Made by a program: the position numbers and the translations under genes. From CAZIAK01 sp964537035 (GTDB taxonomy: Bacteria; Planctomycetota; B15-G4): a DNA stretch of 64,000 bases. Shown here piece after piece: positions 34,324 to 41,801 of the stretch; within the stretch, counting starts at the first letter, position 1, and each line of letters begins with the position of its first letter. The stretch spans positions 84,559-148,558 of the forward strand of contig CAZIAK010000004.1 in NCBI GenBank assembly GCA_964537035.1, written 5' to 3'. The notes beneath the pieces are model-generated. The model ran no database searches. It was given only the letters and a program-made list of their open reading frames with translations, and was not told where the DNA came from.

Positions 34324-35180
34324 CAGCCCTCGGCCTCCTGCGCCGTTCGCTGATCGGTCAGGCCCTCGCCCGCGAGGAAGTCTGCCAAGGTCACCAGCAG
34401 GTTGTCACGGCCTTCTGTGGTGTGCAGCAGACCGCGCCGAGCCACGGAGACGCGCCCCGTCTCTTCGGAGACCACCACCGCCACCGCGTCAGACTCTTCG
34501 GTGACGCCCATGGCCGCCCGATGCCGGGTGCCCAGGTCGCGAGAGACGGACGTCGAATCGGTCAGGGGCAACATGCATCCAGCCGCCGAGATGCGACCGT
34601 CGCGCACGATGACCGCGCCGTCGTGCAGCGGGCTGTTGGGATAGAAGATCGACTCGATCATCGCCCCCGAGAGCGCGGCGTCGAGAGGCACGCCCGAGTT
34701 CTGCAGCCCCGCCAGCCCGACCTGGCACTCGAACACCACCAGCACGCCGGTGCGCTTGGTGGCCAGGTTCACGATGGACTCGGCGAAGTCGAAGAGCCGG
34801 TTGGGCTCGACGCTCGACGAGCGCCCGCTCCGTTCGCTGACCCGGGTCAGGCCCGTGCGCAGCTCGGGTTGAAAGAGGATCACCAGCATCACCAACAGCA
34901 ACGGCAAGATCACCGCGCCCGCTGCGTCGAGGCGGGGAAACGACAGGGCGAAGGTGAACTCGAGCACGTTCAACAAGGCCACCACGATCAAGATGATCAC
35001 GCCCACGCCCTTGAGCACCGCCAGGCCCCGGGTGCCGTGGAGAAAGTTCAGCACGGCGTAGAACAGGCAGAACAGCAGGGCGATCTCGATGCCCGCAGCC
35101 AGCAGGTCCTTGCTCCAATCAAACTCCATGGAGAGCGGCTGAAGAGCCAACCAACGGCCGAGCCCTGAGCCGGCCATCAT
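34323..35180 (-). CDS. cdaA: Diadenylate cyclase CdaA (c-di-AMP synthase)
   Basis: The 285-residue enzyme condenses two ATP into cyclic di-AMP. Three N-terminal membrane helices (~31-47, ~57-75, ~85-104) precede the DAC domain, which has the catalytic motifs DGA (187-189) and GTRHRAA (217-223). The start could be the GTG at 35183 or either of two ATGs at 35180 and 35177. The ATG at 35180 shares its A with the ispH stop (TGATG). With cdaR and glmM it forms the conserved module controlling turgor, potassium and wall precursor supply. Confidence 0.95.
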   Translation of the reverse strand: MMAGSGLGRWLALQPLSMEFDWSKDLLAAGIEIALLFCLFYAVLNFLHGTRGLAVLKGVGVIILIVVALLNVLEFTFALSFPRLDAAGAVILPLLLVMLVILFQPELRTGLTRVSERSGRSSSVEPNRLFDFAESIVNLATKRTGVLVVFECQVGLAGLQNSGVPLDAALSGAMIESIFYPNSPLHDGAVIVRDGRISAAGCMLPLTDSTSVSRDLGTRHRAAMGVTEESDAVAVVVSEETGRVSVARRGLLHTTEGRDNLLVTLADFLAGEGLTDQRTAQEAEG

Positions 35181-36358
35181 CACGGTGAGCTGGCCGGCTG
35201 AACGGTCTCGCCCGCCGCTGCGAGGACGGCGCCCACGGTCTCTCCCAACAGGGTGTCGGGAGTGGATGCGCCGGCGGTGAAGCCCACGTGGACCCCTCCC
35301 TCGGGCAGCCAGTCGGGGGTGGAGATCATGGTGCCGCTGGCGGGGTCACGATGGCGAATGACGCCAGCCTCGATGGCCTCCGGGCCAATGACGTGATAGC
35401 TGGGAAAGCGTCCGTCGCCCACACGAGTGAGGTTGCGCGTGTTGCTGGAGTCGTAACCGCCGACGACGATGACCAGGTCGAGCACGCCGCGCTCCGCCAT
35501 CTCGGACACCGCGTCCTGGTTCTCCTGGGTGGCCTTGCAGATGGTGTTCAGCTCGCGGAACTGATCGACGCCCCCGTCACGCTCGCGGATCGCCGCCCTG
35601 ATCAAGCTCTCGATCTCGCGGGTCTCGCTGGCCAGCATGGTGGTCTGGTTGATGGTGCCGATCTTGGCCAGGTGCTGCTCGGGGTCGAAACCCTCTGAAC
35701 ACACGCCATGAGCGAAGCCCTTCAACAGCTCGGCGCTGCTCAGTCGACCCAGCACGAACTCGCACAGGCGTTCAGCCTCGCGACGATCTGCCACCACGAC
35801 GAACTGCCCGCCCTTCGAGGCGATCAGACTGCACGAGGCCGCGGTCTCTTCGTGACGAACCAACCCGTGGATCACCGTGGTGTAACCGTCTTCGACGTAG
35901 CGCAGGGTGCGGCGGTGAGGGCGCACGACCCATGGGCATGTGGTGTCGATGATCGTGCAGCCCAGCAGCTCGAGATGGCGCATGTCTTCGACCCGGGCCG
36001 AGAAGGCGGGGATGATGATCACGTCATCAGGGCCAGGACGACCCGGATCATCCTCGGCGAAGGGGCCGCGCAGGAAGCGCACGCCGGCTCGCTTGAAGTC
36101 GGCGTTCACCCGGGGGTTGTGGATGATCTGGTCGAGCAGCCAGATGCTCCCGTCGGGGTGGGCCTCAATGGCGTCTCGCACCATGGCCACCGCCCGGTCG
36201 ACACCCCAGCAGAAGCCGAACGACCGGGCCGTGTGCACGGTCACCCGCCCGCGGGTCATGGTCCCATCGCCCGAGCGGAGCGACTCGATCAGCTCGCTGC
36301 GGTAGCTGTAGCGTTGGTGCGCGTCGGCGTAGGGGTCGGCTGTGTGCTTTTTGGTCAT
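35180..36358 (-). CDS. ispH: 4-hydroxy-3-methylbut-2-enyl diphosphate reductase, long form
   Basis: The 392-residue iron-sulfur enzyme performs the last step of the MEP isoprenoid pathway, giving IPP and DMAPP. Cluster ligands are visible as Cys50 in SFGFCWGVDRA, Cys in DTTCPWV (~140) and Cys in NTICKATQ (~275). It is about 80 residues longer than the E. coli protein and has an N-terminal extension (MTKKHTADPYADAHQRYSYR), the form typical of cyanobacteria, plants and some other phyla. It needs reduced ferredoxin or flavodoxin. Its end overlaps cdaA. Confidence 0.95.
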   Translation of the reverse strand: MTKKHTADPYADAHQRYSYRSELIESLRSGDGTMTRGRVTVHTARSFGFCWGVDRAVAMVRDAIEAHPDGSIWLLDQIIHNPRVNADFKRAGVRFLRGPFAEDDPGRPGPDDVIIIPAFSARVEDMRHLELLGCTIIDTTCPWVVRPHRRTLRYVEDGYTTVIHGLVRHEETAASCSLIASKGGQFVVVADRREAERLCEFVLGRLSSAELLKGFAHGVCSEGFDPEQHLAKIGTINQTTMLASETREIESLIRAAIRERDGGVDQFRELNTICKATQENQDAVSEMAERGVLDLVIVVGGYDSSNTRNLTRVGDGRFPSYHVIGPEAIEAGVIRHRDPASGTMISTPDWLPEGGVHVGFTAGASTPDTLLGETVGAVLAAAGETVQPASSP

Positions 36359-36394
36359 GGTCTCGGTGCAGGCGGCGAGCGAGAAGCCAGTCTA

Positions 36395-37291
36395 TCAACC
36401 GCCTTGCACGGGGGCATCTGCGGTGCTCGTCGAGCCTGCCGAGCCGTCTTGGCCACGGCGGCCCCGGGGGCATCGGTCGGTCACCGCGGCCAGCACCGCC
36501 AGGGCCTGACAGGCCGCCCGGGCGTCATGCACGCGCACGAAATCCACCCCCGCCTGGGCCGCCAGAACCGTGGTCACCGTGGTGCCGTGCTCCCGGTCAT
36601 GGACATCAGCTCCGCTCACCGCCCCCAGGAAGGCCTTGCGAGAGCAGCCCAGGACCAGGCGCTGGCCGAGGGCGCAGAGCTGGGGCAGCGCTCCCAGCAG
36701 ATCGAGGTTGTCCGCGAGGCGCTTGCCGAAGCCGATACCCGGGTCGAGCAGGAGCTGGCTGCGATCGATGCCCGCCGCCACGGCGCGCTCCACGGCGGCT
36801 TGCAGCTCGTGGACCACCTCGCTGACCACGTCGTCGTAGCGGGGGTCGTCCTGCATGTGGGCGGGGGTGCCCTGGCGATGCATGAGCACCACGGGCAGGC
36901 CCGCCTCTGCCGCCACCATTGCCAGCTGGGGGTCGTCCGCCAGGGCAGAGGTGTCGTTGAGCACGTCGACCCCCACCTCGCAGGCCCGGGCCAAGACCTC
37001 GCCGCACGTGGTATCGAGCGACAAGGGGACCGGGACCGCAGCCCGCAGCGGTGCCAGCACCGGCTCCAAGCGCCGCCACTCCTCTGCAGCAGAGACGGTC
37101 GCAGCCCCCGGCCTTGTGGACACCGCTCCCAGATCGATGAGCGCAGCGCCAGCCTCTACCGCAGCGACCGCTGCCTCGATCGCCGAGCGGGGATCGAGAG
37201 ACACACCGCCGTCGCTGAAACTGTCCGGCGTCACGTTGATCACCGCCATGACCCGGGTCTCACCGGGAGGCGGCAGGCCACGCAGGGTCAC
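36395..37291 (-). CDS. folP: Dihydropteroate synthase
   Basis: The 298-residue enzyme joins p-aminobenzoate to the pterin diphosphate in folate synthesis and is the sulfonamide target. Motifs: NVTPDSFSDGG (~19-29), DLGAVSTRPGA (~53-63), DTTCGEVL (~95), 'GIGFGKRLADN' (~185) and 'GCSRKAFLG' (~215). The second motif is normally GGESTRPG; here Ala-Val replace Gly-Glu. The C-terminal ~25 residues are a Ser/Gly-rich tail. The GTG start overlaps the ftsH stop (GTGA), continuing the coupled cluster. Confidence 0.93.
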   Translation of the reverse strand: MTLRGLPPPGETRVMAVINVTPDSFSDGGVSLDPRSAIEAAVAAVEAGAALIDLGAVSTRPGAATVSAAEEWRRLEPVLAPLRAAVPVPLSLDTTCGEVLARACEVGVDVLNDTSALADDPQLAMVAAEAGLPVVLMHRQGTPAHMQDDPRYDDVVSEVVHELQAAVERAVAAGIDRSQLLLDPGIGFGKRLADNLDLLGALPQLCALGQRLVLGCSRKAFLGAVSGADVHDREHGTTVTTVLAAQAGVDFVRVHDARAACQALAVLAAVTDRCPRGRRGQDGSAGSTSTADAPVQGG

Positions 37292-39540
37292 GCGGGTTCA
37301 GGCAAGGGCACGTTGGTTCCGTCGAAGCCCTCGTCGTCTTCGGGCTCAGCGGAGACCGTCGGTGGCGTGGACTCTACGGGGGGAGCGCTGGTGCCCTGCT
37401 CGTCATCTTCAGAGCGCAGCTCAGACATGGTGGCCCCGGCCAGCAGGGCCCGCACCTCGGCGCCACTCAGCGTCTCGTAGTGGATCAGCGCTTCGGTCAA
37501 GCGTTCCATCTCGTCGCGATGCTCTTCGATGATCTGCGAAGCCTGGCTGTGGGCCGCCTCGAGGATGTCGTGCACCTCTTGATCGATGGCCTCGGAGGTC
37601 TTCTCTGAGTAGTTCTTGTTGCGCAGCAGCTCGTCACCCAGGAACACCTCGCCCCGGCTCTCGCCGTAGGACACCGGCCCCATGACATCGGACATGCCCC
37701 AGTTGCAGACCATCATGCGGGCGATCTCCGTGGCCCGCTCGATGTCGTTGCTCGCTCCGCCAGAGATGTCCTCGCAGAACTTCTCTTCGGCCACCCGGCC
37801 GCCGTAGAGCATGGCCAGCATGGCCTTCAGCTCGTTGCGTCGGTGGTGATACTTGTCCCGCTCGGGAAGCTGCATGGTGGCGCCCAGAGCCATGCCCCGG
37901 GGGATGATCGTGACCTTGTGCACGGGCTCGACCAGGTCGGGCAGGGCCTCGGCCACCATGACGTGTCCCGCTTCGTGGTAGGCGGTGAGCCGCTTGTCTT
38001 CTTCGATGAGCACCCGGGTCTTCTTCTGGCGGCCGAAGCGCACCTTGTCCCGGGCCTCTTCGAGGTCTGACTGATCGATCGCCTCTTTGTTCTCGATCGT
38101 GGCGATCAGGGCGGCCTCGTTCATCAACGCTTCGAGTTCGGCTCCGGAGAACATGGGGGTTCCCCGGGCGACTTCAGACAGATCGACATCGTCGGACAGC
38201 ACCACCTTCTGGGAGTGCACCACCAGGATCGCCTCCCGACCGCGGATGTCCGGCAGATCGAGGGTGATCTGGCGATCGAAGCGACCGGGCCTCAGCAGGG
38301 CGGCATCGAGCACGTCGGGACGGTTGGTGGCCGCGATCATGATCACCGCGGAGTCGGTGTCGAAGCCGTCCATTTCGACCAGGATGGCGTTGAGCGTCTG
38401 CTCCCGCTCATCGTGGCCGCCGCCCAGACCGGCGCCGCGCTTGCGCCCCACCGCGTCAATCTCATCGAGGAAGATCACGCAGGGTGCGTTCTCGCGAGCC
38501 TGCTTGAAGAGGTCGCGGACACGGGAGGCGCCCACGCCCACGAACATCTCCACGAAGTCACTGCCGCTGATGGCGAAGAAGGGCACGCTGGCCTCACCCG
38601 CGATGGCCTTGGCCAACAACGTCTTGCCCGTACCCGGGGGCCCCACCAGCAGCACGCCCCGGGGCAATCGCCCACCCAGCCGGCTGAACTTCTTGGGGTC
38701 TTTCAAGAAGGCGATGATCTCGGTCACCTCTTCTTTGGCTTCTTCGACTCCCGCCACATGGTCGAAGGTCACCTGCGAATCATCCGGCTGGATCATCTTC
38801 ACCTTGCTGCGGCCGAAGGACATGATCCCCCCGGAGCCACCGCCGCCGCGCATCTGGCGGCTGAAGAGAAACAGGAAGAAGGCGATGAACAGGAACCAGG
38901 GCACCAGGGTCAGCAGCAGGCCGCCCCAGATGTCGCTGTCAGGCTCGCTGCTCACCTTGCTCTCGTAGCCCACGTCTGCCGGGCCGATCTGCACACCGAG
39001 CGCATCGGCCGCGGCGATCAGCTCGGCGACCTTGCCACTGCCCGCGGAGCCCTTGAGGTGGGCCCAGTGCACCTGGCCGTTGGTCATGTACTGAACGAAC
39101 ACGCCCGAGTAGCCCTCCCGGGCGTCCTCACGAGCGCTGTTCATGGTGTAGCCGCTGACCAGCTGCCAGCCCTCGCCCACCTGCCGCAAGGCATCTTCGA
39201 GGGTGATGTTCATGGCGATGTCACGATCGACCAGGCGCTCGAGATCAACCAGCTGCTCCACCGCGTAGGGCGGCACGGGGATCGACTCCCACTCTTCGTC
39301 GGTCCGGTTGCGGGTCACCGTGGCATCGAGGTAGCGCTCGCCGCGAATGGAGAGCTGGACCACGCTGCCCTGGTAGGCCAGCCGGCGCAGGCTCTGGTAC
39401 GTGCGCCCGGCGGCTTCGGGGTTGACGGTGGAGAAGCTCTTCATCAGCAGCGCGGCCATGGCCAGGATCAGCACCAGGGTCAGGGCGCTGCCCATGCGGC
39501 TCGGCTCGCGCTTGGGAGGCTGTTTCTGAGAATCAGACAT
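37288..39540 (-). CDS. ftsH: ATP-dependent zinc metalloprotease FtsH
   Basis: The 750-residue membrane AAA protease degrades misassembled membrane proteins and, in E. coli, controls LpxC. Layout: first membrane helix (~18-34), an extracytoplasmic domain of about 165 residues that is longer than in E. coli, second helix (~205-227), a Gly-rich joint, AAA domain with GPPGTGKT (~300-307) and IFLDEIDAVG (~356-365), and protease domain with HEAGH (522-526). The tail is acidic and Pro/Thr-rich. It lies three bases after lptE and overlaps folP, inside the envelope cluster. Confidence 0.97.
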   Translation of the reverse strand: MSDSQKQPPKREPSRMGSALTLVLILAMAALLMKSFSTVNPEAAGRTYQSLRRLAYQGSVVQLSIRGERYLDATVTRNRTDEEWESIPVPPYAVEQLVDLERLVDRDIAMNITLEDALRQVGEGWQLVSGYTMNSAREDAREGYSGVFVQYMTNGQVHWAHLKGSAGSGKVAELIAAADALGVQIGPADVGYESKVSSEPDSDIWGGLLLTLVPWFLFIAFFLFLFSRQMRGGGGSGGIMSFGRSKVKMIQPDDSQVTFDHVAGVEEAKEEVTEIIAFLKDPKKFSRLGGRLPRGVLLVGPPGTGKTLLAKAIAGEASVPFFAISGSDFVEMFVGVGASRVRDLFKQARENAPCVIFLDEIDAVGRKRGAGLGGGHDEREQTLNAILVEMDGFDTDSAVIMIAATNRPDVLDAALLRPGRFDRQITLDLPDIRGREAILVVHSQKVVLSDDVDLSEVARGTPMFSGAELEALMNEAALIATIENKEAIDQSDLEEARDKVRFGRQKKTRVLIEEDKRLTAYHEAGHVMVAEALPDLVEPVHKVTIIPRGMALGATMQLPERDKYHHRRNELKAMLAMLYGGRVAEEKFCEDISGGASNDIERATEIARMMVCNWGMSDVMGPVSYGESRGEVFLGDELLRNKNYSEKTSEAIDQEVHDILEAAHSQASQIIEEHRDEMERLTEALIHYETLSGAEVRALLAGATMSELRSEDDEQGTSAPPVESTPPTVSAEPEDDEGFDGTNVPLPEPA

Positions 39541-39543
39541 GGG

Positions 39544-40041
39544 TCAGAACTCCGCTTCGAGTGCGCGCACCACATCTCGGGCCAAGAGCCTGAAGACGTC
39601 AAGTCGGGCACTGTCTACGTTTTCGGAAAGATTGGGCACAAAGTCGCCGGCCTGGGTGAGGTTCACGGTCTTGTAGACCTCTCCGCTGAAGGCGTCTCGG
39701 AGCTGGATTTCGATGGCTATGGACGTGCTGCGAAAGGTCGGCGTGCGGTCGGGGTCCTCGGATAGCACGGCCTGCCTCACATGGACGATGCGTCCTTCGA
39801 TCAGGACCTCGGCCTCTTCTTTGCTCGTCAGGTGGAGCCCAGGCCTGGACAAGATCTCGGCGACCACCCGCTCGGTCAGCTTGAACTCGACGTCCCGGTA
39901 GAAGGTGTCGTTAGCAAAGAAACCAACGAACACCGAGTCTCGATCCAGGGGATAGAGCCCTCCCCGAGACAGGCTCACGCAGCCCTGGGGGGCCAGGGCC
40001 GAGAGCAGCACCGCGGTGAGCAGAAGCCACTGAGCTCTCAT
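39544..40041 (-). CDS. lptE: LptE-family lipoprotein
   Basis: The 165-residue product has a lipoprotein-type leader (LLLTAVLLSALAPQGC, Cys21; the -3 residue is not canonical). The body, with 'VGFFANDTFYRDVEFKLTERVVAEIL' spanning ~38-63 and 'ADVLIEGRIV'-like strand text near 77-88, fits the LptE/DUF4136-like fold that plugs LptD during lipopolysaccharide export. Its ATG overlaps the bamD stop. LptD is not in the window. Together with bamD it argues for an asymmetric outer membrane. Family assignment is from pattern and context. Confidence 0.8.
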   Translation of the reverse strand: MRAQWLLLTAVLLSALAPQGCVSLSRGGLYPLDRDSVFVGFFANDTFYRDVEFKLTERVVAEILSRPGLHLTSKEEAEVLIEGRIVHVRQAVLSEDPDRTPTFRSTSIAIEIQLRDAFSGEVYKTVNLTQAGDFVPNLSENVDSARLDVFRLLARDVVRALEAEF

Positions 40042-41012
40042 CGGTCTTCGCTCCAGGGGCTCTTCTCCGGGAACTCCCGGTCGATGGAGGTCAGCCCCGG
40101 GTCGGCCGCCATGAGGTCGGGGTCGAGCCCGGCTGCCCGCAACAGCTCGAGGGCCGCCTGTCCGGAGTCGGTCTCGGGATAGAGCACCGCGGCGTTGGCC
40201 AGGCGCAGCTGCCGGCCCACCTGCCGATCGCGGCTGGCGTAGAAGTCGGCCGCCATCAGGTGCGTGGCGGCCAGCAGCTCCCGGCAGGTCGCCAGGTCGG
40301 CCTCCGCGTCTTTGCGAGCCACTCCCCGGCGATGCACTCGCAGCGAGGTTCGCAGCAGCTCCTGGGTCTTCAGCAGACCGTTGTGGTCGTAACCCGGCCC
40401 GTAGACCAGCTTGAGCCTGCAGTTCGCGGCCAGCCAGAGCGACCGTTCGGCCCATTCGCTCTCTGGGTACTCGTCGAAGAGCTGCTCGTAGGTCAGCGAG
40501 GCTTCGAGCCATTCTTCATTCTCTTCGCTGGCGAAGAACTCGGCGATGTGGTGCAGGGCGTCATCCGCCAGATCACTGTGCCGAAAGTGAACCTGCAGCA
40601 GGGTCATGACCTCGACGCCACGCCCCCGAGAGTCGAAGAAGCCCCCGTAACGTTCATCGTACAAGAGGCGCTCGCCGATCTCGAAGAGGCGCCGTTCGAT
40701 GGTCACCACATGGGGCGACCAGGGCGCGGTCTCCAGCAGGGTGCGGTAGTTCTTGAAGGCCTTGACGTCGAGCCCCAGGGTCATCTCGGCCTCTGCCGCC
40801 AGCCACGCAGCCTCTGCCAGGGCCTCCGCAGACCAGGTCTCCTCGAGCTCACCGCTCAACACGGCCTCGGAGAGCGCAGCAGCCTCTTCGAACGAACCCT
40901 CATCGAAGTAGATGCGGGCACTCTGAACTGCATCTGCGTCAGGAATGAGGGCCGGGGTGCCACAGCCGGTGCAGGCTGCCCAGAGGACCGAGGCAAGCAG
41001 AAGCGTGCGCAT
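40038..41012 (-). CDS. bamD: BamD-like outer-membrane assembly lipoprotein
   Basis: The 324-residue protein has a lipoprotein leader (MRTLLLASVLWAACTGC) and then TPR-like helices: 'SARIYFDEGSFEEAAALSEAVL', 'ADDALHHIAEFFASEENEEWLEAS' broken across ~150-175, and 'YEQLFDEYPESEWAERSLW'. This is the arrangement of BamD/YfiO, which docks unfolded outer-membrane proteins on BamA. The ATG at 41012 lies two bases after the recO stop; an in-frame ATG at 41039 inside recO would put nine extra residues before the leader. bamA is not in the window. Confidence 0.82.
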   Translation of the reverse strand: MRTLLLASVLWAACTGCGTPALIPDADAVQSARIYFDEGSFEEAAALSEAVLSGELEETWSAEALAEAAWLAAEAEMTLGLDVKAFKNYRTLLETAPWSPHVVTIERRLFEIGERLLYDERYGGFFDSRGRGVEVMTLLQVHFRHSDLADDALHHIAEFFASEENEEWLEASLTYEQLFDEYPESEWAERSLWLAANCRLKLVYGPGYDHNGLLKTQELLRTSLRVHRRGVARKDAEADLATCRELLAATHLMAADFYASRDRQVGRQLRLANAAVLYPETDSGQAALELLRAAGLDPDLMAADPGLTSIDREFPEKSPWSEDR

Positions 41013-41016
41013 GGGC

Positions 41017-41778
41017 TCAGGCCACCCGATGCAGGACATGGCAGCGTGGCGGTCGTTCGAGCACGTGGGTCATCACCCGATCGTAGTAACGCCGCATCTG
41101 ATGGTCGATGTCTGAAGGAAGGCTGATCGAAGACAGGCCCCGTGGGTCGGATCCGGCCAGCTGCCGGATCACCTGGGCCGCCCCGGCCGAAAGTGAAAAC
41201 GAATGATCTCGCCCATCGCGGCAGCTCCCACAGACGATACCGCCCTGCTCAGGATCGCAACGCAGGATGTGTTTCAAGGTGGGCCGACGGCTACAGGAGA
41301 CGCAACGATCAAGGGTGAGCTCGAATCCGGTGAGTCTAAGGATCCCGCCCTGCAGCGCAAACACCACCGGGGCCAGGTCCTCTCGGGCCGGAGCAGCCTC
41401 GAGAGCAGCCAGATAGGCGAGGGCGAGATCGAAGATCTGAGGCACCCGCTGACCCTCGGGAACCAGCCCCTGCAGCAGCTCCACCAGGTACTCACCGGCC
41501 AGGAGCAGATCAGTGCGCCTGCGGATCTGGGGGTGATGGCCCAGCAGCCGCCGTTCGTAGACCTGGGGCATGGCCCGGCTGCCCCGTCGGGAGCTGAAGC
41601 TCACCTGGCAATGGTCGAGCAGGTCGACGCCGCCCCCCTTGCGGGACCGGGGCCTGTGCACGCCCTTGAGGATCAGGGGCAAGAGCCCGTGGGAGCGGGT
41701 AAGAAAAACGGCGATCTGGCTGGTCTCCCCGAAGGGGGTCCGGCGCAGGGCCAGGGCCTCTGTGGTGACGCGTGGCAT
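41017..41778 (-). CDS. recO: DNA repair protein RecO
   Basis: The 253-residue protein mediates RecA loading in the RecFOR pathway. It has the N-terminal OB-fold ('TEALALRRTPFGETSQIAVFL' across ~5-26) and a zinc-binding C-terminal domain with CVSC (~158-161) and CGSC (~183-186). It is the first gene of the twelve-gene minus-strand cluster. A TAGGCT box eight bases upstream of its ATG may drive a leaderless transcript, back to back with the exporter gene at 41802. Confidence 0.93.
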   Translation of the reverse strand: MPRVTTEALALRRTPFGETSQIAVFLTRSHGLLPLILKGVHRPRSRKGGGVDLLDHCQVSFSSRRGSRAMPQVYERRLLGHHPQIRRRTDLLLAGEYLVELLQGLVPEGQRVPQIFDLALAYLAALEAAPAREDLAPVVFALQGGILRLTGFELTLDRCVSCSRRPTLKHILRCDPEQGGIVCGSCRDGRDHSFSLSAGAAQVIRQLAGSDPRGLSSISLPSDIDHQMRRYYDRVMTHVLERPPRCHVLHRVA

Positions 41779-41801
41779 GCCTTGCTAGCCTATCACCCGC
41801 A

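Noticed and set aside
41772..41801. Earlier GTG start for the ABC exporter
   Set aside because: It would overlap the recO start on the other strand, and the next in-frame GTG at 41802 has a TATCAC box at leaderless spacing; ten residues are affected, so this is a mild preference.
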